A stretch of 64,000 bases of DNA from Candidatus Bathyarchaeota archaeon (GTDB lineage Archaea; Thermoproteota; CALKCG01; B24), in assembly GCA_018396755.1 (NCBI GenBank), contig JAGTQM010000003.1, positions 78,919 to 142,918 on the forward strand, read 5' to 3'. Of this stretch, positions 8,081 to 17,016 are shown in pieces. Position 1 is the stretch's first letter; each line of letters begins with the position of its first letter. Made by a program: the position numbers and the translations under genes. A model generated the notes under the pieces. It had not been told where the DNA came from and did no database searches. It worked only from the letters and a program-made list of their open reading frames with translations.

Positions 8081-9127
8081 TCACCTCTTAACCAGTTTTA
8101 TGAAAATCTCCTCTAAACTAGGTTCATATGTTTCCATATCTCTCACATTTAGGCAATGTTTAGCTATAAGGTTCATCATATCTAAAATTTTAAAGTTTTC
8201 ATCGGTTTTAACTATTATCTTAGTCAGTGAGCCAAACTCTAGACTTACGTCTTTAACACCGTTTAAGCCTTCAAACTCATCTATGATTCTCTTCAGTTTT
8301 CCATCAGGCTCTCCATCTAAGATGAGACTGTAGTGTTTTTCAGGGCTTACGTATCTCCTTAAGTTTTCAGTTGTATCGCATGCTATGATTTCACCTTTAT
8401 TTATTATGGCTACTCTATCGCATATGGACTGTGCCTCCCACATATTATGGGTAGATATAAATATGGTCTTCCCCTCGGATTTAGCAAGTCTTCTCAATAG
8501 TTGTCTAAAATCCGTAGCCGCTGTCGGGTCTAAACCCGCTGTCGGTTCATCGAAGAGTAGTATGGGTATGTCGAGGAGAAGAGCCCGGCAGAGTTGTAGT
8601 TTACGAGCCATACCTGTGGATAGACGTTGATACATGTCATTAGATCTATCTTTTAACCCCATAAATTCTAAGAGTTCTTCAATACGCTTCTTAGCATAGC
8701 TTCTAGGTAGCCCGTAAAGAGTCGCGTAGAATTCCAGGTTGTCTTTAAGGTTTAGCCTCCACTCAAAACCCCTGTGCTGTTCACCTAGAACGGCTTGAAG
8801 GTTTCTTAGGACTTTACTAGACTGCTTTACGACGTTGTAGCCGTTTACGTAGGCTTCTCCGCCATCAGGTAAAACTAGGGTACATAGAATTTTTATAAGT
8901 GTAGTTTTCCCAGCTCCATTTGGTCCTAAGAGGCCGAAAACCTCACCACGGTAAACCTTAAGGTTGACTTTATTCAGGGCTTGGATAAATCCCTTTTTCC
9001 ATGTGAATATTTCTTTAAAACCTCCAACTCTACCCCAATACTCCCGATGCCTCCCACCACTAATGCCTCTAAGGCTAATAGGATATCGTTTGACAAGGTC
9101 TACGGTCTCTATGGTTACCTCAGTCAT
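8081..9127 (-). CDS. ABC transporter ATP-binding protein (DrrA-like)
   Basis: Full-length 348-residue ATPase with Walker A GPNGAGKTT (68-76), Q-loop GEQHRG, signature LSTGMARKLQL, Walker B ILLFDEPTAGLDP and switch His in ISTHNMWE. A C-terminal extension of about 80 residues (DUF4162-like) is usual for exporters of the DrrA/natA type. The N-terminal 55 residues contain an insertion before the first conserved strand (HREYWGRVGGFKEIF), seen in archaeal members that act on cell-envelope substrates. It pairs with the downstream permease. Confidence 0.92.
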   Translation of the reverse strand: MTEVTIETVDLVKRYPISLRGISGGRHREYWGRVGGFKEIFTWKKGFIQALNKVNLKVYRGEVFGLLGPNGAGKTTLIKILCTLVLPDGGEAYVNGYNVVKQSSKVLRNLQAVLGEQHRGFEWRLNLKDNLEFYATLYGLPRSYAKKRIEELLEFMGLKDRSNDMYQRLSTGMARKLQLCRALLLDIPILLFDEPTAGLDPTAATDFRQLLRRLAKSEGKTIFISTHNMWEAQSICDRVAIINKGEIIACDTTENLRRYVSPEKHYSLILDGEPDGKLKRIIDEFEGLNGVKDVSLEFGSLTKIIVKTDENFKILDMMNLIAKHCLNVRDMETYEPSLEEIFIKLVKR

Positions 9128-9526
9128 TTCACCTATCTATATAGATTAATAACCTACTCTGGTTTAAATTTATCCCCCTCTATTAAATAGAATAGATAAA
9201 AGATTATACTCACATCTACGTATATTAAATTTCTCTATAATCTAACAGTGCGGTTTTAGAGTTTAACTTAACTCCTTGAAAGTTCTGTTGATCGTTGTGT
9301 TTGATATTTAAAATTGAGAATACTTTAATGGATTTAATTGTTTAAAGTAAAGGTTTTCTAACGTTAGAATGGTACGTAAAAACATTTACACTTCACTAAC
9401 GGTTACTGCTCACGTTATTATCGATTTTAAATTTTTCAACTCTTAGTAGTATGCGACCTATCTTAACTTTCTTATTAATCGTTTTTAAAGAAAATTTTAT
9501 ATAAAACATCTTTATTTGTAATTGAA
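9128..9526. other. Divergent intergenic region, AT-rich
   Basis: About 400 bases between the start of the ABC operon (minus strand) and a small plus-strand gene. It is AT-rich with many TTTAA motifs, no supported ORF and no RNA-like GC island. It presumably carries the two divergent promoters; only the rightmost TATA box is clear enough to list separately. Confidence 0.5.
9496..9505 (+). promoter_or_regulatory. TATA box upstream of the 121-aa gene
   Basis: TTTATATAAA is a near-perfect archaeal TATA box centred about 27 nt upstream of the ATG at 9527, preceded by a purine-rich BRE-like GAAAA. With that spacing transcription should start at or next to the ATG, so the message is probably leaderless, in agreement with the absence of a Shine-Dalgarno sequence. 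Confidence 0.65.
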
Positions 9527-9892
9527 ATGATAAAAATGACAACTGAATCCACTAAAGCCACTTTAACACCGGGTGTTAAAGTATACTATCAAGGCAAATG
9601 GGTTGATGTCTCTGAAGTTATAAGTGTAAAATACGCCAAAGTTAAACTGAGACAAGCTAGAGTTGAGCTGGCTCGTCGCATCATTAAGGAGCTCCTTAAA
9701 TCCCCGAGAAACTGCGTTAGAAGATCTGTACTGATCAATCTTAGCCGGGAAGTTGCCGGGGAAATGGGCCTTAAACGGCTTGGCTACAGATTTCTAATAA
9801 CCCAAGGTATAATCGGACGGCCAGCCGGATCTAAACTCTACTACCTTACAGAAAAGGCTAAAGAACTCTACCCAGACCTCTTCCAAAGTTAA
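9527..9892 (+). CDS. Small hypothetical protein, possible winged-helix domain
   Basis: I do not recognise the family of this 121-residue protein. The N-terminal 30 residues look like a short strand-rich segment (VKVYYQGKWVDV). The remainder is helical and basic, ending in GRPAGSKLYYLTEKAKELYP. That ending, a loop with Gly/Arg then a tyrosine-rich strand and a last helix, is common for the wing and final helix of archaeal DNA-binding winged helices. A strong TATA box and the stand-alone position suggest a separately expressed, possibly regulatory protein. Confidence 0.6.
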   Translation: MIKMTTESTKATLTPGVKVYYQGKWVDVSEVISVKYAKVKLRQARVELARRIIKELLKSPRNCVRRSVLINLSREVAGEMGLKRLGYRFLITQGIIGRPAGSKLYYLTEKAKELYPDLFQS

Positions 9893-10138
9893 ATATAGGC
9901 TTCTCCGCCCTCATTTTTATTTTCTTCCCCTTTAAAATACTCCGTATAAAGTGTCTTAGCTTTTCTTCTAGGAAAGTTTTGAAATTCTAATCCTCAAAAT
10001 TATGGTGGGGTCTTTCACATGGAGCTTATTAATTTGAGGATGACGGTTTACGATGTTGAAAATAAAAGGATTTTCGACTTAAAACCCGCTTAGGAATATT
10101 GATTAAGTTAGTATTTTTTCAAGGTAATCAGTAGGTTA

Positions 10139-10483
10139 TTAGAAAGCTGCACGTATTCGCTCGTAAAGTTCCTCTTTACCAGGGACACTTGTTACAAAGG
10201 CTATTTTACCATTTATAGCTATTATAGGTATTAGGCTCCGCATGACTTGAGGCCCGAGACCCATTTCAACAACCCTCTTCTTCCCGCTTGCCTCAAGTAT
10301 TTCAGCCAACCTCTTCTGTGTTTCCAAAAGCTTCTCTCCATATTCGGCTACACGTATTTCTACACGTTCGCCGAAATCCTTCTTAGTTTCTCGTAAGAGT
10401 GCAAAAAGCTTCTCATTTTCCTCTCTTCTACGTCCACAGCCGCAAAGCCCTGTTGGGAAAACCTCTAAAAGCACTTGGACCAT
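10139..10483 (-). CDS. Thioredoxin-like protein with CGCG motif (ArsD-like)
   Basis: About 114 residues with a thioredoxin-type fold: strand MVQVLLEVF, a Cys pair in GLCGCGRRR at the redox or metal position, two helices, then IPIIAINGKIAFV, where the Pro corresponds to the cis-Pro and GKI to the following hairpin. I choose ATG 10483 (preceded by AAGGGTGA) over the track start at 10507, which leaves 4 nt between it and the ArsA-like gene. The context resembles ArsD, the metallochaperone for ArsA, but it lacks the vicinal Cys-Cys arrangement of ArsD, so a thiol-redox role is equally possible. Confidence 0.7.
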   Translation of the reverse strand: MVQVLLEVFPTGLCGCGRRREENEKLFALLRETKKDFGERVEIRVAEYGEKLLETQKRLAEILEASGKKRVVEMGLGPQVMRSLIPIIAINGKIAFVTSVPGKEELYERIRAAF

Positions 10484-10487
10484 ATTT

Positions 10488-11441
10488 TCACCCTTTACGT
10501 GAACCATATATTAAGAGCGCTAGCTTTTTAACGTTTTCTAAGCTGACGACTTCTGTATCTAGAAGAGGGACTTCAACTATAGGTATATCACTAAACTCTT
10601 CTTTGACTAAGTTTATGTATTTCTCCTGTAAAAGTCTACGTCTAAAGAAGAAGCCGCTTTTACAGTATTCTTCGGGAAGCACAGAATTTATGAAAATGCC
10701 TTTAACTTTAATGCCGTATGGAATCAAACCCTCCTGAATTCTTTTAACCTCATAAACCGGTAACATTTCAGGGTGTGTAACTACGAAGTAGATCGTCTGA
10801 TCAGAAGCAAGCTTCTTTATAGCTGAATAGCTTTCATCTCTAAGTTTTTCAAGAAGCTTAAGCTCAGCTATTTTACCAGTTAAATCTACCACTTCTCTTT
10901 TTGCGGCTATAGCCATTTCAAGATTGTAGACGTAACGCCATGGGTAGTTCACCATTTCAAGATTATGGTATCCTGGCGCCGTATCAAACACGACAGCATC
11001 ATATTGATCATTGTTCATGTAATGTATGAAAACGTTATAAGATGCCGTTTCACAGGGGAGGACAGGGTTTTTCTCCCAATACTCTTTCAGAAACGTTACT
11101 TCAGACTCGCTAATTTTCTCCGACGAGAGGTCTTTAAGTGATTCTATACGTCTTAAAACCTCAAGCTGGTGTTTTCTTATACTCTCCTTAGGGTCAACAT
11201 TTACTACCCAAAGGTTTTCAACTTCAGATATCTGCGTCTCTTCACTACCTATATCTCGTTGGAAAATATCGTTCTGGCTCTTTTGAATATCAGTAGATGC
11301 AAGTAGGGTTTTAAATCCCTTCTCAGCCAACCAGAAGGCTGTAGCCGCCGCTAGACTACTTTTACCAACACCGCCCTTCCCGCCGAAGAATACGAACTTC
11401 CTATTCTCCCTTGGAAGAATATACTCCTCTAGCGTTTTCAT
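10488..11441 (-). CDS. ArsA/Get3-family ATPase
   Basis: A single-domain P-loop ATPase of 317 residues. The deviant Walker A is GGKGGVGKSSLAAATAF (20-36), switch I carries STDIQKSQNDIF where Get3 has the DPAHS-type motif, and switch II is VFDTAPGYHNLEMV. A single-domain architecture is typical of archaeal ArsA/Get3 proteins. The Get3 zinc CxxC motif and a full arsenite Cys triad are not apparent. It is immediately upstream of the CGCG thioredoxin-like gene, so the two probably work together in metal or thiol chemistry or protein targeting. Its divergence at the DPAHS site argues against plain arsenite export. Confidence 0.85.
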   Translation of the reverse strand: MKTLEEYILPRENRKFVFFGGKGGVGKSSLAAATAFWLAEKGFKTLLASTDIQKSQNDIFQRDIGSEETQISEVENLWVVNVDPKESIRKHQLEVLRRIESLKDLSSEKISESEVTFLKEYWEKNPVLPCETASYNVFIHYMNNDQYDAVVFDTAPGYHNLEMVNYPWRYVYNLEMAIAAKREVVDLTGKIAELKLLEKLRDESYSAIKKLASDQTIYFVVTHPEMLPVYEVKRIQEGLIPYGIKVKGIFINSVLPEEYCKSGFFFRRRLLQEKYINLVKEEFSDIPIVEVPLLDTEVVSLENVKKLALLIYGSRKG

Positions 11442-11547
11442 TCCTCTATCAGATTATTTATTGTAAAGTTACTCTTTTAAAAGTTTTACTTTTAAATTAA
11501 TACAATTCTAAGGAGAAGGTTTTTCTCAAAGTCTTTGGTTTTAAATT

Positions 11548-13134
11548 ATGAAGATGGCTGACGCTTCAAGGGCGATAATAGAGCGGCTATTAACTGTGAA
11601 AAACCCCTCTAGAGGAGATGTTGAGAAGGTTAAGTTTGAAGTTTGCAAGCTTTTAAACTTAAACAGAATTCCAAGCAACTCTGAACTGATAAAGAGTCTA
11701 AAGCCTGGTGAAGAAAAACTTCTAGAAGTTCTCAAGCGTAAGAAGACGAGAACTATAAGCGGTGTTACAGTTATCGCTGTGATGACCGCACCATTTCCAT
11801 GTCCTAAAGACGAGCCCTGCATATACTGTCCAGGTGGTCCGAGTAGAGGTTCTCCTCAAAGCTATACTGGCCGCGAGCCAGCCACCCTCAGAGGTATACA
11901 GTACAATTACGATCCATATAGACAGGTGGTCAGCCGTATAAATCAACTTAAAGCCATAGGCCACCCAGTAGATAAGGTTGAACTGATAGTTTTAGGTGGA
12001 ACACATACCGCATTACCGTTAGACTACAGAATTTGGTTTATGAAGAGGTGCTTAGACGCTCTGAATAGTGTAGAATCCCGCAATCTTGAAGAAGCTAAAA
12101 AACTGGCTGAGAAAGCCCCTATAAAAGTTTCAGGTGTAACTGTAGAAACCCGTCCAGACTGGTGTATGGAGAATCATGTCGATGAAATGCTCAACCTCGG
12201 TGTTACGAGGGTCGAACTCGGCGTTCAAACGATTTACGAAGACGTGTACAGGTTTATAAATCGTGGACACGGTTTAAAAGAGGTTGTTGAAGCGACGAGA
12301 ATAGCTAAGGATGCTGGTTTAAAAGTCGCATATCATCTCATGCCAAATCTGCCAGGGTCTAATCCAGATAGAGATTTGGAAATGTTTAGAGAAATCTTTA
12401 AGAATCCATCTTTCAGACCAGATGCCCTTAAAATATATCCGTGCCTCATTGTAGAAGGTACGAAGCTCTACGATATGTGGGTTAAGGGATTGTATAAACC
12501 CTATGATGAGGATATTGTTGTAGAGGTTTTAGCGGAGGCTTTTAGAGAAATCCCTAGATACGTCAGGGTTCAGAGGGTTCAAAGGGATATACCAGCTCCT
12601 ATAATAGTCGACGGGGTTAAACATAGCAATCTAAGAGAGCTTGTTGAGAAGAAGCTTGAATCTAAAGGGTTGAAATGTAGATGTATAAGATGCCGTGAAG
12701 TCGGGCACTCCAATATGAAATATGGAGTTAAACCAAGTATGGCAAACATAGAACTTCTTAGGACAGATTATGAGGCAAGCATAGGGCATGAGGTTTTCCT
12801 CTCCTTCGAAGACGTAGAGAACGATATTCTCATCGCCCTACTTAGATTAAGAATACCCTCCGAGAAAGCTCATAGACGAGAGGTGGAAAATGCCGCCATA
12901 GTGAGAGAGCTACATGTATATGGACCTATGATTCCAGTCGGATTTAAACGTGAAGATGGATGGCAACATAAGAATTACGGGAGAAGTCTTCTAGAGAAAG
13001 CTGAACGAATAGCGGCTGAGGAATTCGATAAACATAAACTCCTAGTTATTAGTGGTTTAGGGGTTAAACAGTATTATAAACAGCTCGGATATGTCGATGA
13101 TGGTCCTTATGTGAGTAAAGAACTCTACCGATAG
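11548..13134 (+). CDS. elp3: Elp3: tRNA U34 carboxymethyl-modifying radical SAM acetyltransferase
   Basis: Elp3 makes the 5-carboxymethyl group on wobble uridines from acetyl-CoA and SAM. The 528 residues contain an N-terminal helical tRNA-binding part and a radical SAM domain with an iron-sulfur site of clustered cysteines (PFPCPKDEPCIYCPGG, 83-97). The diagnostic GREPATLRGIQYNYDP follows, then a second Cys cluster (CRCIRCRE, about 375-382), and finally a GNAT acetyltransferase domain ending GVKQYYKQLGY. Archaea use Elp3 alone, without the other Elongator subunits. Start ATG 11548; ATG 11554 would also do. Confidence 0.96.
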   Translation: MKMADASRAIIERLLTVKNPSRGDVEKVKFEVCKLLNLNRIPSNSELIKSLKPGEEKLLEVLKRKKTRTISGVTVIAVMTAPFPCPKDEPCIYCPGGPSRGSPQSYTGREPATLRGIQYNYDPYRQVVSRINQLKAIGHPVDKVELIVLGGTHTALPLDYRIWFMKRCLDALNSVESRNLEEAKKLAEKAPIKVSGVTVETRPDWCMENHVDEMLNLGVTRVELGVQTIYEDVYRFINRGHGLKEVVEATRIAKDAGLKVAYHLMPNLPGSNPDRDLEMFREIFKNPSFRPDALKIYPCLIVEGTKLYDMWVKGLYKPYDEDIVVEVLAEAFREIPRYVRVQRVQRDIPAPIIVDGVKHSNLRELVEKKLESKGLKCRCIRCREVGHSNMKYGVKPSMANIELLRTDYEASIGHEVFLSFEDVENDILIALLRLRIPSEKAHRREVENAAIVRELHVYGPMIPVGFKREDGWQHKNYGRSLLEKAERIAAEEFDKHKLLVISGLGVKQYYKQLGYVDDGPYVSKELYR

Positions 13135-13179
13135 AAAATCTTAACATTTTCTAAGCGGTTTTCTTAGCAGGGTGAGCTG

Positions 13180-13908
13180 ATGATAAAAGTCTTAGTGGTT
13201 AGAAATTATGAAGAAGTCAGTCTTGAAGCGGCGTTGAGGATAGCGGAAACAGTTAAATCTAAGCCTGATGCTGTTTTAGGGTTTGCTACGGGTAGTACTC
13301 CAATTGGATGCTATAGAGAGCTTGTTCGAATGCATAGAATGGAGGGGTTAAGCTTTTCAAGGATTTCGACGTTTAACCTAGATGAATACGTTGGTTTAGC
13401 CCCTGACCATTCTCAAAGCTACCACTATTATATGTTTCAAAACCTATTCAACCACATAGACGTTAAAAGGGGGAATATCCATATACCTAATGGCATGGCT
13501 AAAGACTTGGAGGAGGAATGCGTCAGATATGAAGACGCTATTAAACAGGCTGATGGTATAGATCTTCAACTTCTAGGAATAGGGAGAAATGGGCATATAG
13601 GTTTTAATGAGCCGGGTTCACCGTTCGATTCTAGAACGCGTGTAGTTAAACTTTCAGAGCAGACTAGAATGGATAATGCAAGGTTCTTCAAATCCCTAGA
13701 TGAAGTTCCAATGTATGCGATAACAATGGGTATTGCAACAATAATGGAAGCAAAACGTATAATTCTACTGGCGTCTGGAGAAGCTAAGGCAGAAGCTATA
13801 GCTAAGGCTATTAAAGAACCTAAAACAGTTATGGTTCCAGCATCTGTGCTTCAAGACCACTCGGATTGCCTCTTTATAATAGATAAAAAAGCAGCTTTAC
13901 TCCTCTGA
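13180..13908 (+). CDS. nagB: Glucosamine-6-phosphate deaminase
   Basis: Converts glucosamine 6-phosphate to fructose 6-phosphate and ammonia. At 242 residues it has normal length. The family motifs are present: phosphate loop GFATGSTPIG (34-43), catalytic Asp68 in FNLDEYVGL, and His139/Glu144 in GRNGHIGFNEPGSPF. GGTGAG lies just before the ATG. It follows elp3 by 45 nt and may share its transcript. Together with the GlcNAc-kinase-like ATPase at 6.2 kb it suggests use or recycling of amino sugars. Confidence 0.95.
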   Translation: MIKVLVVRNYEEVSLEAALRIAETVKSKPDAVLGFATGSTPIGCYRELVRMHRMEGLSFSRISTFNLDEYVGLAPDHSQSYHYYMFQNLFNHIDVKRGNIHIPNGMAKDLEEECVRYEDAIKQADGIDLQLLGIGRNGHIGFNEPGSPFDSRTRVVKLSEQTRMDNARFFKSLDEVPMYAITMGIATIMEAKRIILLASGEAKAEAIAKAIKEPKTVMVPASVLQDHSDCLFIIDKKAALLL

Positions 13909-13982
13909 TGATGAAGTGGTCTAAGTCATGACTCTTCAGGCAGTATTATACTCGGCACTTGATGTTGCGAGGTGTTTCTCCT

Positions 13983-14261
13983 ATGAGCGTATCTGATAAG
14001 AGTTTACCTAAACCTGTAGTTAAAATTCCAAAAGTAGGCTATGGTTTTAGAGAAGGTAGAGGTTTCAGTATAGGGGAGCTTAAGGAAGCTGGTTTATCCA
14101 TTGGTAAGGCTAGAATGCTGGGACTTTATGTTGATACTAGGCGTCGGAGTATTAGGAAAGATAACGTTGAAGCTTTAAAACAGTTCTTAAAGACTATTGA
14201 GATGAAGACTGCTGAGGCGAAGGCTAAAACTGAAACTTCTCAATCTATTAAAATTGGTTGA
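13983..14261 (+). CDS. rpl13e: Ribosomal protein L13e (eL13-like)
   Basis: Small basic protein of about 92 residues matching archaeal L13e: KVGYGFREGRGFSIGELKEA, then KARMLGLYVDTRRRS, and a C-terminal helix. L13e occurs in part of the TACK archaea and is absent from most euryarchaea. The track starts at TTG 13959, but ATG 13983 sits 8 nt after GAGGTG and yields MSVSDKSLPKP, a more believable unstructured N-terminus. No other ribosomal gene is adjacent. Confidence 0.85.
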   Translation: MSVSDKSLPKPVVKIPKVGYGFREGRGFSIGELKEAGLSIGKARMLGLYVDTRRRSIRKDNVEALKQFLKTIEMKTAEAKAKTETSQSIKIG

Positions 14262-14309
14262 AGGTTAAAGCTAAAAGTCGATGAATTGTAACTTCTTGTG
14301 GTGGTTGTT

Positions 14310-15230
14310 TTGGAGAGTGGGCTTTTCAAGGGGCTTATACCTGCAACTGTTCTACCTATGGATGAAAGCTTCAAGATGGATGAGGATGAGCTTAGAAGGT
14401 ATATAGACTGGATTTCTCACTTTAAAGTGAGTGGTTTAGCGGTGAACGTTGATACTGGTGAAGGTCCACACCTCTATTTTGAAGAACAGCTTAAAGTCAT
14501 TGAAATCTACAGGGAAGAGCTTAAAGGACGTATACCTATAGTTACAGGTTTATCGGCAAGGTTTACTGATGAAGCTGTTAAAAACGCTAAAATGCTTAAG
14601 GAGGCTGGTGCAGATGCCCTACTTGTTTTCCCAATACCTGCCTATGCTGGTGATCCTCTAGATCCGGAAATCCCATATAGTTACCATAAAGCCATTTCAG
14701 AAGCTGTTAGCATGCCTCTCATAGTGTTTCAGCTTCAAAGGGCTCTTGGAGGTGTTGAATACTCTGAACAGGCTTTGAAGAAACTGTTTGAAGTTGAAGA
14801 TATTGTTGCTATTAAGGAGGCGAGTTTCGACGCTAGGAAGTTTACGGAGACGCTTAGAGTAGTCTCCTCGTTGAAGAGGAAAGTCTACATGCTTACAGGT
14901 AATGACAATTTCATACTTGAATCGTTTATCCTAGGTGCTGATGGAGGATTGCTCGGTTTTGGAACAATAGCCACGGATTTACAGGTAGAAATGATAGATA
15001 GGGTTAAGAGAAGAGATTATGATGAAGCCTTTGAAATATCTAGAAGGATAAATCCCTTAGCAGACGCAATATTCATGTCTCCTGTTAGAAACTACAGGGC
15101 TAGACTTAAAGAAGCACTCGTAATGCTAGGGGTTTTAAAGAAAGCCTACGTTAGACCGCCTTTAACTCCGATTTCTGAGGCGGAGCGTAAAGCCGTGAGA
15201 AACGCTCTTAGAGAGTCGAGTTTACTATGA
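14310..15230 (+). CDS. Dihydrodipicolinate synthase-family aldolase
   Basis: A (beta/alpha)8 class I aldolase/lyase of about 306 residues. The Schiff-base lysine is in VAIKEASFD near residue 165; the Tyr region (FPIPAYAGD) and the N-terminal IPATVLPMDE are family typical. The usual GGTGE substrate motif appears as NVDTGEGP, so the pyruvate-binding loop differs from true DapA. The actual substrate could be a 2-keto sugar acid or a hydroxy-keto acid. No lysine-pathway genes are near. I favour TTG 14310, with GGTGG upstream, over GTG 14298. It overlaps the next gene tail to tail by 6 nt. Confidence 0.85.
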   Translation: MESGLFKGLIPATVLPMDESFKMDEDELRRYIDWISHFKVSGLAVNVDTGEGPHLYFEEQLKVIEIYREELKGRIPIVTGLSARFTDEAVKNAKMLKEAGADALLVFPIPAYAGDPLDPEIPYSYHKAISEAVSMPLIVFQLQRALGGVEYSEQALKKLFEVEDIVAIKEASFDARKFTETLRVVSSLKRKVYMLTGNDNFILESFILGADGGLLGFGTIATDLQVEMIDRVKRRDYDEAFEISRRINPLADAIFMSPVRNYRARLKEALVMLGVLKKAYVRPPLTPISEAERKAVRNALRESSLL

Positions 15231-15947
15231 TATGTTCAACGTTTCAACCATGCATTCGACGTATTTGACTATAGACTCTACAATGGCTTTAAAAGCCTTC
15301 TCACCTTTAACTCTATCTGCTTTAGATGGATCACCCCACACGCCTGTTGGAGATATTTTAAGCATAGGCAGATAGTCCAGCATTTCCCTTTCAACACTTG
15401 GCTCATAGCTTCCCGCAGTTCCTTTAACAACATCTGGCTTAATATGTAGAAGTAGAGACGTCTCCTGTTCACCGGCATGTAAATCGTTGGCTGTTTCAAA
15501 AATCCCCCTCAAGGCGTCTCCGTATGTTTGCTCAGAGACAAGTACTATTTTAAAATCTGAGTAGTCGAGGTTTAAATATCTCACGGCTGGTTTCAGGACG
15601 AAGTTTCCGCCATGCCAGCTGAAGACTACTAAGTATTTAAACCCCTCTTCTCTAAGAGAGTTGATGATATCTTTTAAAACTGAGGTTAGGGTTTCAGGTC
15701 TAAGGTATACTGTTCCTTTGGCTCCTCTATGCTCCGCTGAACAGCTTAATGGAATGGTGGGTAGGAGAAATAGGTTGAGTCTTGAAGCAGCTTCTCTAGC
15801 AATTTCTGAAGCTATTATTGTATCTGTATCTAAAGGTAGGTTTGCACCGTGTTGTTCAAGACTGCCGATAGGCAGTATTGCCCCTTTAACGCTACTCGCT
15901 TCAACATCCTTATACGTTGAATTGAAGCTTACAGGGTTTGAATACAT
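15225..15947 (-). CDS. Creatininase-family amidohydrolase
   Basis: A 240-residue metal-dependent amidohydrolase. Metal-ligand motifs are in order: LPIGSLEQHGANLPLDTDT (about 27-45, the family E..H and D residues), SWHGGNF near 114, and AGEQETSLLLH around 158. Archaeal members include ArfB, the FAPy deformylase of riboflavin and F420 biosynthesis, and MftE-like peptidases. A ribK gene is present in this window but far away, so ArfB is one candidate, not a conclusion. It is convergent with the aldolase gene. Confidence 0.85.
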   Translation of the reverse strand: MYSNPVSFNSTYKDVEASSVKGAILPIGSLEQHGANLPLDTDTIIASEIAREAASRLNLFLLPTIPLSCSAEHRGAKGTVYLRPETLTSVLKDIINSLREEGFKYLVVFSWHGGNFVLKPAVRYLNLDYSDFKIVLVSEQTYGDALRGIFETANDLHAGEQETSLLLHIKPDVVKGTAGSYEPSVEREMLDYLPMLKISPTGVWGDPSKADRVKGEKAFKAIVESIVKYVECMVETLNIS

Positions 15948-16009
15948 TCATTGTTAAAATCCTCGTTAAAACTTTAAAAACCTACTGAGCTATATTGAAC
16001 GGGGTTTTC

Positions 16010-16990
16010 ATGCGGTTTGGAGTAGCACCGATTCAATGGGACTGGTACTGGAATTGGACGGTTGAAGAAGTTTTAACGGCTGAGAAACTTGGCTTCGACT
16101 CTATTTGGATTTTAGAGCATCATGGGAGGGAGGACATGTATTACCCCTCCCCCCTCGTGGCTCTAGCTGGCTTAGCCTCTGTAACTAGACGTGTAGAGCT
16201 TGGATCTTGCATTCTGATACTGCCTCTCTACCATCCTGTTCACGTGGCTGAAGATTCTGCGATGGTGGATTTGATATCCGGTGGGAGATTGATACTTGGT
16301 GTGGGCTTAGGCTATAGGAGGGAGGAGTACGACCTCTTCCAAATACCTATGAAGGATAGAGGTAGACGTATGTCTGAATCGTTGATTTTGATTAGGAAGC
16401 TCTGGATGGAGCCTATTGTAGATTTTAAAGGCGTATTCTTCGAGGTTAGAGGCTTCTCTCTTCAACCTAAGCCTTTGAGAAAACCTCATCCTCCTATCTG
16501 GGTTGGCGGTTGGAGTAGTCAAGCCTTAAAGAGAGCCGCAGAGTTTGGCGATGCCTGGTTTATAGGACCTGTGGGAGCGCTTCCAGACGTTAAAAACAGC
16601 TATCTAAAGTATATGAATGCTCTGAAAAGCTTCAACAAAACTCTCAGCAGACTTCCACTGGTTAGGGAAATCTACGTGGCTGAAGAATCTGGTGAAGCTT
16701 ATGAGAAGGCTTTAAAATACATAGGCGGTATGTATTTCAAAGACTATGCTTCATGGAGGCATCCGCTGGTTAAAAACGCTAAAAGTTTTGAAGACGTGGC
16801 TAGAGACAGGTTTATCGTAGGAAGCCCAGATGACTGTATTTCTCAAATAGAAAGGTTTAGCAGGGAGCTTAAAATAACTGATGTAATCTTCAGAGTACAT
16901 TACCCAGGTATGAATATTGAAGAGGGTTTAAAAGTTATACGGCTTATAGGTGGGAAGATTAAGCCATACTTTGAGGAGCTGAAAAGTTAA
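16010..16990 (+). CDS. Luciferase-like (LLM) flavin- or F420-dependent oxidoreductase
   Basis: A TIM-barrel oxidoreductase of 326 residues in the bacterial luciferase superfamily, close to F420-dependent enzymes such as methylene-tetrahydromethanopterin reductase. Motifs: FDSIWILEHHG (near 29), RVELGSCILILPLYHPVHVAEDSA, GRLILGVGLGYRREEY and PPIWVGGWS. The track start at TTG 15995 lacks a ribosome site; ATG 16010 follows GGGG and gives MRFGVAPIQWD, the usual N-terminal strand. The substrate is unknown. The neighbouring creatininase gene is divergent. Confidence 0.85.
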   Translation: MRFGVAPIQWDWYWNWTVEEVLTAEKLGFDSIWILEHHGREDMYYPSPLVALAGLASVTRRVELGSCILILPLYHPVHVAEDSAMVDLISGGRLILGVGLGYRREEYDLFQIPMKDRGRRMSESLILIRKLWMEPIVDFKGVFFEVRGFSLQPKPLRKPHPPIWVGGWSSQALKRAAEFGDAWFIGPVGALPDVKNSYLKYMNALKSFNKTLSRLPLVREIYVAEESGEAYEKALKYIGGMYFKDYASWRHPLVKNAKSFEDVARDRFIVGSPDDCISQIERFSRELKITDVIFRVHYPGMNIEEGLKVIRLIGGKIKPYFEELKS

Positions 16991-17016
16991 GAAATACGTC
17001 GAAGTAGTATTAGTAT

